A stretch of DNA of 64,000 nt, from positions 303,983,536 through 304,047,535 of the forward strand of contig OY282560.1 of the NCBI GenBank assembly GCA_958295665.1, given 5' to 3'. Within the stretch, counting starts at the first letter, position 1; every line of letters begins with the position of its first letter. This document shows positions 31,330 through 43,900 of this stretch, piece by piece. The stretch is from Tipula vernalis. Lineage: Eukaryota; Arthropoda; Insecta; Diptera; Tipulidae. Made by a program: the position numbers and the translations under genes. Under the pieces are notes generated by a model that had not been told where the DNA came from, ran no database searches, and worked only from the letters and a program-made list of their open reading frames with translations.

Positions 31330-32255
31330 CTCAGAATTTCATCCAAAATAAATTTTTGGGGGACATTTCCTTGTGTTCGGAAACGTTCAAATTCATCAAT
31401 ATAGGTTAAATGTAGCTAAGTTATATCTTAATTGACCATATTCCAGAATTTCATCTTAAAATCATTTAAGAATACCGTTTCCATAATATTCCAGAGCTTC
31501 ATACAAAAATCATTTTAGAATTCCATTTCCATGGCGGATGTCAAATTTCACTAAAACCGGATAAGAAATATCAATGTTAAATCCTATTTGGCCATATTCC
31601 AGAACTTCATCTAAAAAGGTTTTTTTAACCCCATTTCCAACCAACATGTCGAATTTCACGATAAGCGGTTTAAGAATAGGCAAGTTAAATCATATTTGTC
31701 CATATTCCAGAACTAAAAATCATTTTAGAATCCCATTTTCAAAGCACACGTCGCGTTTGATCATAATCGGTTATGGAATAGGCAAGTTCCATCATCGTTC
31801 GCCATATTCTAGAATTTCATCTAAAATCATTTTAGAATCCCATTTTCAAAGCACATGTAGCATTTCATCATAATCGGTTCAGGAATAGGGAAGTTCCATC
31901 ATATTTGGTCATAGTCCAAAACTTCATCTAAACTCATTTTAGAATCCCATTTCCAACGCACATGTCGCATTTCATCATAATCGGTTACGGAATAGGCAAG
32001 TTCCATCATATTTTGCCATATTCCAGAACTTCATCTAAAAATCGTTTTAGAATCCCATTTCTATCGCATATGCCAAATTCCACTGAAATCCGTTGAGAAA
32101 TAGATAAGTTCCGTCCTAATTGGCCATAATCAATTCATGTAAAAATCATTAAAGAATACCATTTCCAACGCACGTGTGAAAATTCATCATAGTCGGTTGA
32201 GAAATAGACCAGTTTCATCATACTCGGCCATATTTAAAGTTTTGGCGGTAAAAAC
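31330..32255 (-). repeat. Tandem repeat array, right foldback arm
   Basis: Reverse complement of the left array with eight to nine units of about 110 bp (cores CCATATTCCAGAACTTCATC, TTTTAGAATCCCATTTCCAA, CATAATCGGTT). Units match their mirror counterparts better than their neighbours in the outer part, showing that the arms were copied as a whole. Confidence 0.85.
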
Positions 32256-32821
32256 AAATTAATATTGTACATTAGATGGTTTTGGGAGCGAAGATAAATG
32301 AACTGAGTCATTTAATTATATTTTTTGGCCATTTAACCAACCTTACCCCAAAAGGTGTACTTACGCACCTAAATATTATAAAAATATAAAATATAAATAA
32401 CTAAGATAACGATGGAGTTCGTACTTTTATTTTAGCTTCATTGCATTCTTCATACGTTTATTATACTGAGTATTCGTTCTTTGAAATACTGTATTTACGA
32501 TTTTAAAATTCATGAATCGAAAAATCCCAAATTCATCACGTGGCGAATAAGTGAAATCATAATACAAAAATTTTTGAATATGTAAATTGTTAATTCATTC
32601 TGTAAAGTATTTAAATTTTGGTCTTTGTTCATAACACATGTATAATGCAAAACAAAATACAAGAATAGAAAAAACGAAATACTGTATTTAAAAAAAAATA
32701 AAAACACGAAGCTCAAATAAGAACATTCAGTATAATGAAATTCCAAATTCGTCACGTTGCGAATATGTATATTCATAATACAAAATTTTTTGTATTTTGT
32801 GTTTTTTCAATTTCGTTATAC

Positions 32822-33064
32822 GAATATTCGTTCATTTTTGAATGTAAGGATTGTTAATACATTCTGTATAGTATTTAAATTTGATCTCTGATAAAAAGAA
32901 ACCAAAAAATATGAAAACAAATATTGTTTATTTAAAATTTTCAATTATAAATATAATTATATAAATGTAAATTGTTGTTTAGTTGTACATCAAAATGTTT
33001 CTTGTCGAATTATTGGGTAAATAATTGACAATTTCCCGCCAGGAATAATGAAATAAAATATTTG
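32822..33064. other. AT-rich flank with a weak echo of the arm end
   Basis: A short stretch around 32835-32890 (ACATTCTGTATAGTATTTAAA) resembles 32590-32625 in the arm, suggesting an old partial duplication. Nothing else is recognised. Confidence 0.4.
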
Positions 33065-33475
33065 ATTTTCTAAAAAAGCTTCAAAATAGAGTAGGTACAC
33101 AAATATAAAAAAGAGATAAACATATGAAATAGGAAATGGCACGACATTTACAATAATAAAAGAACAAAAAATATACGAACAAGGTCAACACGTAAAGGGA
33201 AACAACACTAACGAAGTATGATGAGCGGATGACAAACAAAAAAAAAACAACAAATTTTGAAAATAATATTTTTATTATTTATTAAGTAGGCTTTGCTTTT
33301 TATTTGCTGTCATCTGATAATATGCTTCATATTATGTATTTGCTTCATTTCTCTTATGTTTACCTTGTTTCTATATTGTTTGTCACGTTTATTATTGTAA
33401 ACGTCGCGCCTTTTCCTTTATATTTATATCTCTTTTTTACATGCATGTACTCTATTTTTAAGCTTTTTCATATAT
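33065..33475. repeat. Hairpin-type repeat of about 410 bp (MITE-like)
   Basis: The left half (33070-33200: AAGCTTCAAAATAGAGTA, AAAAAGAGATAAA, TTTACAATAATAAA) pairs imperfectly with the right half (33350-33470: TTTATTATTGTAAACG, TATCTCTTTTTTAC, TACTCTATTTTTAAGCTT). The loop contains a piece (TTATTTATTAAGTAGGCTTTG) also found, inverted, near 24745 in the outer repeat. It is probably a miniature element or a degraded foldback arm. Confidence 0.6.
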
Positions 33476-33482
33476 AAAATAT

Positions 33483-33765
33483 CTTATTTTGTTATCATTA
33501 TTACCGTAAATTGGAAAAGCTCACGAAAAAATCGTCCAAGTCAGGTGGAAAATAAAGTTTATAGTTTCAATTGAATCAAAATAAAATTAATTTCGAGTCA
33601 ATTTTCATTAATATTTTGAATAAACTGAGGTCATATCTCTCCATATAAAAACTATGGAATAAACATTTTCTTTTGGATTTTTTGATACCTTAAAAAAAGC
33701 TTTTAAAAAAATATCGTCAACATGGAGGCTTTATTTATTAAGTTGGCTTTGGTATAATCAAGTAT
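33483..33765. repeat. Outer inverted repeat, right copy
   Basis: Inverted partner of 24735-25000. It starts CTTATTTTGTTATCATTATT, the exact reverse complement of the LINE-side end of the left copy. Confidence 0.88.
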
Positions 33766-35932
33766 TCAGTAAAATATTTAGTTAGCCATCAACGATAATT
33801 CACGATACCGTGTATGTAAATATCTGTTTGCGGTCTGTGAACGTTTATCTAATTTATGATTTATAATTAAAATATTTGTTTATTTTTTTTTTTGTATTTG
33901 CGGAATCCATTACAAAATTTTCATAATCATAAAACATTATTTTGTTGTTTGTTGTGTACGATAATTTATGTCGTTGACAGACATAATACAGTTTTAAAAA
34001 TTTGCTAAATGGATAATATGTGTGCGGTTACACCAAACAGTTTATCTCCATTTTTATGCGTATAAAATTCGTTTTTATTAGATTTCCTAAAATGAATTTT
34101 GGATCGTAAAACATTTTTGGTGGATTAATTAGATAAATACAAAAACGCGGTTACTTTTGATTACAAAATTCGCGGAAATATGTTTTATTATCAATTAGAT
34201 ACATAATTTTAATATTAAATTCAGTAGTATAGAGTGTGTACATTGGTATGAGGTATATAAATTAGAAATCCTACAAAATCATGACTTAATAAATATCTAA
34301 CAAATACGTACACTAAATATCCATATTATAGATAACAAAACTTTGTACGTACAAGGAATGATATCATCCATTTAACTTCAATATACATATATATGTAGGT
34401 ACACAGGCACACACCACGTAAGTAAAGATATAAAAATCTTAAGGTATAAATAGAAAGATTTAGTGTTTGGTCATGATTTCTGGTTTCGGTTTTTTTCCTT
34501 ACCATCTCCAGAACGTGACATGAATTCGTAATAAGATGTTCAATAATATACCGAACGAAATTGTTCTCCTTGTATACACCTTTTCATCGTCTCAGCGCTA
34601 GTTGAATATTTTTTTTTGTCGTCATTCTATTGGGAAATAAGAGTTCAATCAACGTCATGATTATGATCTTCATCATTACGGTGATGGAAGACATTTTATT
34701 CGTTTTAATATTTAAGTTAGTCGGGGAAGATATATGTGATTTAGTAACAAATTATGTTGTTTTGTGACATTTTATTTGAAATCTCTAATATTTATATAGT
34801 CCTACGAGATCCAAATTCAATAGTATTCTCTGTGCCACACTGAGTGATACTAAAATAAACTACTTTTAAAAAGATTTTATTTCCGAATTTGTCGGACATT
34901 ATTTTCGAAAATATACTCGGCAAGCAGTAAACAACTTGTCTAATAAATGATACGTCTTAAATCGATTAAATAGGAAAAAAAATATTCAGCTGCCACCAAA
35001 TTAATATTAAAAAATGTTAATGTTTTTTGATTAAACCTCTAAATCCCTCGATTACGGCTAAAAGCCCCTAAAAATATATAAGAACACCAAAAAAAAATGT
35101 ACCCACACAAATATTGTAAGATGTTATCTATTCCAAAGTGCGATAGTTCTTAACCTTTTAAGAAATTAAATTTCCTAACCAAAAAAAAAAACGCAAGTAA
35201 TACAAAGGATTAAGATATTTAAAATGAAAAACACAAAAATTGTATTTTGTACGATGTTCGGTTGTGTTTTCCTTAATTTTCCATCTCATTTTCATTCCTG
35301 ATGAATTTACAGAAAAATACAACAACCGAAAGACGTGAAAAGCAGCAGAACAACAACAACGCCAAAATGATTTAACATTTAATGAAAATAAGTGGAATTT
35401 TGATTATCTTAGCTTTATTTTAATTAAGTTGAGAACAACACTTTTTTGTCATTTTTTTTTACAACGGTTGTTTCATTTTCTTATTACGTACATTCTTCGT
35501 ACATAAGTGTTTTGTAAGAGGTTTCTGTTGTGCTTGACAAAAATGCGATAGAACTGTATTTACCGTTTAATAAGAAAAATTCTACCTTCAATATTATTTA
35601 TGTGAAATTTCACGAAATCTCTTGGTATTGACTATTCGACCATTAAAGGCGAAATGTGTCAAATGTAGGCCTTGTCAATATCGGCTTTGTTTTGAAACAA
35701 CTTATGCAGCTTCTAACTATTTTCTTGGCTGTATTTTTGGCGTTAATTGGTCAATAATCTTGACGTATTATGGAAGTCAGAAGTTGCAGACCACCATGCA
35801 GATTTTTGCAATGCTCATAACGAAACAAGATTGTTGTGAAGTGATGATTAGCAGGTAATAATAACTAAAACGTCCCCCAATTTGGAGCAGGCTATTTTCA
35901 TCGATGAATAGGCTTTAACATTGTAGTTTACT
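33766..35932. other. AT-rich interval, nothing recognised
   Basis: Long A/T runs and short open frames only (for example 35622-35858 plus, 78 codons, without motifs). No repeat partner in this window was found by eye. Confidence 0.4.
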
Positions 35933-38259
35933 TTACCTTTGTAATTCTTTATTATCAGAGATTCGAGTTAAATCGGATTGGAATTCCTGCTGTTGAATAA
36001 TTTCAACCAATGCCAAGGTTGCAATTTTGGATTCTGTTACTGAAGGTGGACCGGACAATTGATTAATTTTATTTTTGCAATTTTGTACGAATCGAAGTAC
36101 GTAACACATAGAGAGAATTAATTTTGAAAGAGAACTGAATCTTTCTATAAAAGAGTTAAATATGTTTATTGAAACGGTGAAAAAATTCAATGATGATTTT
36201 TCTTTTAATTCTAGTAATTCATTGTCGAAATTAATAGGATCATCATGAGATGGAAGTTCAGATCCATCGCATTTAGGAAGATACAAAAATTTAGGTCCAT
36301 TCTGTTAATTTCTTTGATGATGATTTGGAGAATTGAAATAAGAACCAGGTTTGATTAGATTTATGGTTATTATATTTAATTGAACAATGAATCAAACAAT
36401 GTGCTCGGTTATTGGCGAAATTGATATAATTAATATGACAAAATGTCAATTTTTACCCTAGAGCACTAAAACTTATAATCTACTACAGCAAATAATACCC
36501 AATCGACATATATGCGGATTTCTAAACGGATTTCTATGTAACTTTAATTAAATAAACACAAATAGTTCTTTTAAACTTCAACACATTCCACCACCATTCA
36601 ATGTTCTTTATATCCTGAGACACGCTGCCTCGCGATTCTAAATCGGATGGATTGTTTGCTGAACTGACGTGTTGCCAATTGAAATTGCATGTCAATTCTT
36701 GAATTTCGTTTACTCGGCTAGCAATAAATGTTTTTAATTTACGAGGCGAGATTCTAATCCATTGTAAAGTTATTAAGGAATCGGACCACAAAACTATGCG
36801 ATCGTATTTAATCTCCATTGATTCTACTACGGTTGTTATTAGTCGTGAGAGCAATAGCGCAGCACATAGCTCTAAACGGGGTAGCGATATTATTTTTATC
36901 GGTGCCCTACTCGCGATTTACTACATAACAAACGAACGGAAATGTTTTTGAAATTATCTGTAGTCTTAACATAAATGCAAGCACCATAAGCTTGCTCTGA
37001 GGCATCTGAAAAACCATGCAACTCTACAGAAACACGATTTTGAAGAAGGACACATCTCGGAAATGAAATGGTATTATCATTGACTAAATTTGATCTAAAT
37101 TCATTCCATATACGATATAAGTCTTCAGAAAGTGGTTCGTCCCAATCTGATTTGCATTTCCAAAGTGATTGGATGAGTATTTTTGCGGTGATTATAACTG
37201 GAGAAAGCAATCTTAGTGGATTATACACTTTAGCAATATCAGAAAGAACTGACCTTTTAGTGATGTGTTTATGAATTTCCATTGGACTGATATTGAATAT
37301 AAAAATATCGGAATTCGGTTTCCATAATAAACCAAGTGTCTTTATTGATTCGCGGCAACTAGCATCGTCTAATTTTAGACTTTGTGGCTTTCCGGAATTG
37401 GTGCCAATAGCTCATCTGTATTGGCTGACCATTTATGTAAATTGAAACCTCCACTAGATAACATTTCAATCAGCTGGTGCTGTAATTCATGCGCTTCATT
37501 GATCGAGTCGGCACCACCAAGGAAATCATCAACATAAAAATTTCGAATGGACTCTGATGCTAGAGGGAAGTTTTCTTTCTCATCAAATGCAAGCTGATTT
37601 AATACGCGCGTGGCAAGATATGGGGCAGAAGCTGTACCATACGTTATCGTGGTCAATTCATAAATCTGTACAGGTTCATGTTGATTTGTACGCCAAAATA
37701 TTCTCTGGAAACTTGTTTGTGTTGGATGAATTTTCACTTGGCGATGCATTTTATTTATATCGGATGTAAAAACATAGGTATATTTCCTAAATCTTAAAAT
37801 GATATTAAAAAGATCCTGCTGTACGGTTGGCCCTATGTACATTAATTCGTTTAGGGAAACATTTGTAGACGACTTAGCCGAAGCGTCAAAAACAATGCGC
37901 AACTTAGTCGTTGAGCTGCTTGGCTTCAAAATCGGATGATGAGGCATATAATACGATTTCATTGTCTCAGAATCGACAGATTCATTAACAAGTTTCATAT
38001 GTCCTAAATCATTGTATTCTTTGATGAAATTGGTATATTGCTGCCTTAAGTCCTCATTAGAATTGAGTTTTTGTTCCAGATAACCAAATCTGCGTAATGC
38101 TTGAGGCTTAGAACTACCGATTTTGTCAACATTGTCCTTCAATGGGATAAAAACAGTATAGCGTCCTGTCTCGTCTCTGAAATGGGTTTTACTGAAATGT
38201 GATTCACAGTAGGCTTCATCCTTTGACAAAAATTTCTTAGCTGGAATGGATTCTACCAC
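35933..38259 (-). pseudogene. BEL/Pao pol: RT, RNase H and pre-integrase region (broken)
   Basis: RT runs 38259-37375 in one frame: MPHHPILKPSSSTTKLR, RIVFDASAKSSTNVSLNE, TSDINKMHRQVKIHP and NFYVDDFLGGAD (catalytic YVDD intact). A frame change near 37378 is followed by KTLGLLWKPNSD and the RNase H entry (SVLSDIAKVYNPLRLLSPV, LHGFSDASEQAYGACIYV), a further break at 36896, then IVLWSDSLITLQWI and ANNPSDLESRG (36534-36854). The last block (35933-36286) matches the spacer between RNase H and the integrase zinc domain. The integrase core is gone. At least three frame changes. Old, inactive copy. Confidence 0.85.
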
Positions 38260-39094
38260 CCAAAATCAATCTAAATTTTGGTTTCAATTATCCAATTCGC
38301 ACGGTTGTTCATACGCGTTTACAAAACTGAACTTATTTTGTTCAAAGTAATTTCCGCTGCATATTCAACCCGAAAATGGTTTCTTGAATTATTGGAAGGT
38401 TTGGATTTAAATGGATCCGGTTATTTCTTAATATTTTGAAAAATAGTTCAGCACCTATAAGCGCATCAACCGGCCTAGAGGTATTGAAATATGGATCGGC
38501 TAACATGATGTTGTTCGGAATTGCCCAACGTGAAATATGGATATTGGATTGTGGTAATGCATTGGAAATTGTTGGAACAATAAAAAATGTTAAGTTATGT
38601 TGAAACTTGGCAATACGGGATTTAATCGTTGTAGTTGTACATTCGGATATATTTGTTTATGTGTCACATAAACCGCAAATTGGAATATGGCTAAGAGCAG
38701 TGCGATTTAACTGCAATTTATTCGCAAAATCAGTCGATATGAAATTACTCTGGCTACCGGAATTGAGTAACACACGACATTCGTGGTACTTCTCATTGTT
38801 ACCTCTGATAAGAATTAAAGCCGTTGATAATAAAACTTGCTTTTTAATCAAGTTATCTGGAGTAGAATAGGTTCACTGCCCATTAAAACTTGTTGGGGTT
38901 TCGGTGGTTTTCTTATCTTCTATCACTACGTCAGGTTGACGTGAGGTTTCTGTACGGTGTAGTAGTGTCTGATGTTTACGTGAACACAATTTACAACCAA
39001 CTTTTAGGCAGTTTTTATTGTAAATAAAGAGAGAAATATGCGGCTCAAAGGACCAAAATGGTTGGTTTTGTTCTTCAATGAACTGTATATTCAC
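38260..39094 (-). pseudogene. BEL/Pao Gag end and aspartic protease (broken)
   Basis: From 39094: a Gag-end motif CKLCSRKHQTLLHRT typical of BEL nucleocapsids, a stop or frame change at 38873, then the protease block 38657-38851 (CRVLLNSGSQSNFIST, FANKLQL). The catalytic triad is NSG rather than DSG, so the active-site Asp has become Asn and the protease would be dead even without the frame breaks. The following 400 bases translate to the BEL linker (IGAELFFKILRN near 38450) with further breaks. Confidence 0.75.
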
Positions 39095-39110
39095 GAGAAC
39101 TCAATATTTA

Positions 39111-39638
39111 TTGTAAATTTATTAAAACAAACAAACTTTTATTTTTGGTTAAATTCTTGAAAACACATTTTATTTAATATATAATTATGAGTTCGAAACA
39201 TGTGAGGTCATAAAAAAAAATTATTTTATTCTTTATTTTTTCTTTTACAATTTTTACATGTTATTTATTCTACGTTAAGATTAGAACTAACTTTTATTTA
39301 ATTTATTTTCTTAAAGTTAAAATTGATTATGTCTACAATATTCAATGCAGTGCTTTGTCTTCATCACGTTGTACATAGTCAGCTACTTTTTGTTGGTTCT
39401 AGTTACTCGTATGATCCTCATTGTTTTGTCTACGTCTTATGTTGCATTTCAAAATGTGTGAAATGCAACTATGCAATTTGTTGGAATGTAGCTTGAAACT
39501 ATATACTTTATTGAGTTGCGATTATATACTTTGTTGGAATATAACTATATATTTAATTACATGTTTAATGTACATGTTTAGAAAAAGGTCGGCCCAGATT
39601 AAAACACGTGGTTGCTATCATTTTATAAAATTAACGTT
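39111..39638. other. Spacer, nothing recognised
   Basis: AT-rich, with short open frames but no motif. It probably contains the 3' flank of the gene that ends at 39639. Confidence 0.4.
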
Positions 39639-40387
39639 TTATTGATAAAAATCAAATTCTTCGCGATCAATTCGGACTCCGTTCAAAAATTCATACATAT
39701 CGATTCTGTCGCCTGAATCTGAGTAAACTTCTATTTGCTCAATAACGTGATTTAAATCAGATCGTCGAAATCGCGGTCTAATCCAATTTCTCCACCCAGT
39801 CCTAAGAAATTTTAACTTTTTTGTGAATTCAAACTCAATCAATTTCTTTTCCGTCATAATCGATGCTACATAAGCAAAAAGTGTGCCAATCGTGTGCTCC
39901 TCCACAATTAATTCAATAATCTGAAAATATATCAAAATAATTTTTTTTTTTTAAATTAATTGCAATTAAATGGTGTGGCGAAAATACCTGTATTTTACGA
40001 TTTTCATCGAGAAGTCTGAAAACGTTTCGATTGCTTTCCGTTCGATGTCCAATTAATCCAAAATTCTTGTTGATATCGTTTTCTATTCGACAATTTTCGA
40101 GATATATCCTATCATAATTACACGTTTGAAACATCTTAAGGAGTTTATAATCAAGCTTTCCGGAAATTGTTAATTAATTTAAATGTAAGCCATGGAAGAC
40201 GTACAGATGGATATTTTCAAAATTTTCAAGTTTCAAATCTACAAATTTTGAACGTTTACCAAACGCAAATTTTAGCCAACTTATAAAATTCTCTATAAAA
40301 TTGAACGAATTTTTTGTATCAATAGTAATCTCGCTTCAGGCTAGCAGTTTGGGTCTTTTGATTATTTTAAAATCACGGCTATAAATC

Positions 40388-40846
40388 TGTGGGTGTTGAT
40401 GTGAGTGGATAAACCGTTGATAAATCGTAGCACAATTATTAAAACAATTACACGATACATATATTTATATATTGACAAAAAAATACTTTATTATTTATTG
40501 AAATAAAATTCAAATTTATTTGTTTATTTGTAAACGCATTAGTTTTAAATTTATTTTGTAAACGCATTAGTTGCTTTGTCACCGAAAAACTCAAAACTAA
40601 AGATTTTTATTTTCTTTTGTGTTTTTTTACAAAAAATGGTTTTGCTCCCGCCCTCAGCACTCTCTGCATTTTAGCATCGTAACTACTGAGGACAGGACGC
40701 GCACCTTAATATATTCCAAATTCATGTTCCAAGAAAAGGTGCCAACAAACCGAAATAATAATCAATATCAATCAAAAGTTAATTAAATGTTAAACAAATG
40801 TTAATCAAAAGTTAAACAAATGTTAATCAAATGCCAACTCGCCACA
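40388..40846 (-). repeat. 3' LTR of CsRn1-like element
   Basis: Plus-strand ends are TGTGGGTGTTGATG and CAACTCGCCACA. Same length as 46006-46464 with about five differences. Confidence 0.95.
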
Positions 40847-40860
40847 TACTCCCCCCCCCC
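40847..40860 (-). other. Polypurine tract
   Basis: The minus strand reads a run of ten G followed by AGTA directly before the 3' LTR. The other CsRn1-like element has AGGAGGGGAGTATT at the same place. Confidence 0.75.
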
Positions 40861-40905
40861 AGTGAAATTTTATATATATACAAAATTTTACGCAAACCAC
40901 CGACC

Positions 40906-43900
40906 CTAATCTGCGAAACGCAATGGAGTTCTAGTGACACGTCCCGTTCTGGTCACAACAGGGCAAGGGTCAAAAATGTGATTATGCCGACGATCCGGAA
41001 TGACACTGTCAGACCTAGTCGACGTGGCGACGTCGGTTCCGCATTCCATATCGGAAGTCCCCTCAAATGATCGCTTTGGTGTCTCCTCCCAACTTTCCGT
41101 GTTTTCCATAAAACATGGCTTAAGCCTGTCTATGGAAATTCTAATCTGTTTTCCCTTTACTTTAACATCGAAAAATTTTTCGAAACGGTTAATTACCGGA
41201 TGCGGGCCAGTATACGGTGGTTGTAGCGCTCTCCTTACCGAATCCGTTCGTGTAAAAACGTGTGAACATTCATTAAGATGTTTGCTGACGAAAATTTTGT
41301 CTTTTGAATGTCGGGTTGCTGTTTCCGGACGAATTTCCTTGAAATGTTGTTTTAAGTTTTCAACGAACTCAGCTTGTGGCAATGAATTATTGTCCGACTC
41401 GAACAATTGTCCTGGAACGCGTAATGTGCTTCCGTACACTAGTTCGGCAGAAGAGGCTTGTAGTTCGTCGCAAAAGGTGGTTCGCAATCCCAAAAGAACC
41501 GAAGGTAAAATGTTAGGCCAATCCGCTCTGTCGTGGCACATAATAGCGGCCTTCAATGTATGGTGCCACCGCTCAATCATCCCGTTACACCTCGGATTGT
41601 AGCTGGTGGTTCGCCTTCGTTCAAAGCCAAGTAATGCTGACAACTCGGAAAATAATTGAGATTCGAACTGCCTCCCTTGGTCGGTAATTATGAATTTTGG
41701 TACGCCGAAACGCGCGATCCATGCCGAGTAAACTGCAAACGCGACCGTGACTGCGGTTATGTCTTGTACTGGTACGACTTCGGCCCATCGTGTATATCGG
41801 TCTATCATGGTCACACAATAGCGTTGATTGTTTGAAATTGGTAGAGGACCGATAATGTCCAAATGCACTTCAGTAAAACGTTCGGACGTTGGTATGTAGT
41901 CACCAGTAGGTGACTTGGTATGCCTGGTGATTTTTGCTATCTGACAAGCAATACATGATTGAGCCATTGACTTGACATCCCTTTTAATAGACGGCCATAT
42001 AACTTTATCGGTCAATATCCTAATTGTTGCTTTAATACTTGGATGTGCCAAGTTATGAAAGGCCTCGAAAACTTGTTTACGATGTGAAATTGGGATGAAC
42101 GGTCTAGGTTTACCCGTTGATGTATCGCAGTATAATGTTTTTTCCGAGTTGAATGACACCGGGACCTGGTCGAATTTTAACGATGAGTTTTCGTTTGCCA
42201 TAAATTTTGCCAATTCCTCATCTTTAGCCTGTGTATCGGCGATTGCTGAGTAATCGATGCTTTCGTGAATAGTGACTTGATTCAACCGTGAAAGTGTGTC
42301 TGCGACCGTATTATCCGTGCCAGCTACATGTTGTAAATCCGTTGTGAATTGTCCAACGAAATCTAAATGTCTACGTTGACGCGGTGACGCTTTATCTAGG
42401 TTCTGCTTGAATGCATAAATCAGTGGCTTGTGATCTGTAAATAGAGTAAAATTGTGACCCTCTAAGTAATACCTAAAATGCTTGATTCCTAGATAAGCCG
42501 CCAGAAGTTCCCTATCGTACGCACTGTACCTCTGTTGGGTCTCCGAAAGACGTAAGGAATAAAAACCAAGCGGTTGCCATGACTCATTCACAAATTGTTG
42601 GACTACCGCACCCACAGCGGTATTCGATGCATCAACCATAACAGACAAACGTGCTGAAATTGATGGATGTGCCAAAACGGTTGCTTCACATAATTTCGCT
42701 TTGCAGCCTTCAAACGCGGCTATCGACTCTTCGGACCACTCGACCGGGGCTTTACTATTTTTTCTGTAACCTTTTAAAAAATTATTTAAGATCGCTTGAT
42801 CTCGTGCAGCTGCTGGAACAAAACGCCGATAAAAATTTATCATGCCCAAAAATCTCTTCAATTGTTGGACTGTTGTTGGACGTTCAATTTTTTTAATGAC
42901 TTCGACTCTTGCTGGCGATGGTAAAATACCTTGAGCATTTACGAGATGTCCCAAAAATACAACTTCTAACTGAGCGAACACGCACTTGTCTATGTTTATA
43001 ACGAGTACTGCTTCTGTTAATCTCTGGAAAACTGTATCTAAATGGGTTATATGCTCGTCCCAGGAACTGGATGCAATCAGTACATCATCCAAATATACAA
43101 AACAAAACGGCAATCCTAATAATACAGCGTGCATTAACCGCTGGAATGATTGAGCCGCATTTCGAAGACCGAAAGTCATCCTGCAAAACTCAAAAAGGCC
43201 AAATGGTGTAGAAATGGCTGTTTTGGGTATATCCTTTGGCTCTATCGGTATTTGGTGATATACGCGGACTAAATCCAATGTAGTAAATATGGTGCAACCT
43301 GCGAGCTGGAAGGAAAAATCCTGTAGGTGTGGCACGGGATAGCAGTCCGGTATAGTTATATTGTTAAGTGCCCTGTAATCACCACAGGGCCTCCATTCAC
43401 CGTTCTTCTTTCGTACTAAATGTAGCGGACTGGACCATGGACTTGTGCTGGGTCGACATATACCTTGAGCCATCATGCTTTCGAAGTGGGTCTTGGCAAT
43501 GTTTAGCTTATCCGGCGGTAAACGCCTTGTTTTACATACAACCGGCGGTCCACTTGTTTCCAAATAATGCGTCACATTGTGCTTAATATTTGTAGGATTC
43601 AACGTATCTCGAGAAATTTCCTCGTATTTGGACAATAGCTTGACAACATCCGGGTGAATGACCGATCTGTCTAATATTGACAACGAAGGTACCTGCACTA
43701 TTGCAATAGAACCTATGGTGAATAGTGAGGTTGAAGGATCTATGATCCGCCTATTCTGGATGTCAACTATTATGCCCGTACTTTTTAAAAAATCGGCCCC
43801 TATAATGGGTATTGACACTTCGGCTACAATAAACTTCCACGAAAACTTTCTGCGAAGACCAATATTCAAGTCTAGGAGTCGTGTTCCATAAGCTCTGATA

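Larger units (their letters stand above)
28827..32821. mobile_element. Foldback-like element: 4-kb near-palindrome with tandem-repeat arms
   Basis: The sequence from 28827 (TATAACGAAATTG) reads as the reverse complement of the sequence ending at 32821 (CAATTTCGTTATA). The symmetry centre is near 30824. Each arm has an outer unique part of about 570 bp, near-identical between arms: I see one mismatch around 29175/32475, and an 88-codon open frame occurs in both (28870-29136 plus and 32510-32776 minus). An inner part of about 930 bp consists of tandem units of about 110 bp. A middle segment of about 1 kb (30360-31330) is not palindromic. Long inverted repeats built from short direct repeats are the hallmark of foldback (FB) elements. 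No transposase is visible, so it would depend on an enzyme from elsewhere. I could not define a target duplication. Confidence 0.8.
35933..39110 (-). mobile_element. BEL/Pao LTR retrotransposon relic
   Basis: Minus-strand pieces in BEL/Pao order: Gag C-terminal Cys/His segment, protease, linker, RT, RNase H and the region leading into integrase. No LTR, gag body or integrase catalytic core is present, so both ends are lost. Frame changes separate the blocks. BEL-type signatures include LLNSGSQSNFIS for the protease, RIVFDASAKSS and FYVDDFLGG for RT, and NNPSDLESRG for RNase H. Confidence 0.85.

Noticed and set aside
28870..32776. 88-codon ORF present in both foldback arms (28870-29136 plus and 32510-32776 minus)
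   Set aside because: Identity follows from the palindrome. The translation is Phe/Leu/Tyr-rich as expected of AT-rich noncoding DNA and has no motif.
35622..35858. 78-codon plus-strand ORF with several Cys residues
   Set aside because: Cys spacing fits no finger family I know and there is no supporting context.
41000..41602. 200-codon plus-strand ORF under the CsRn1-like pol
   Set aside because: Shadow of the intact minus-strand pol, with no independent motif.
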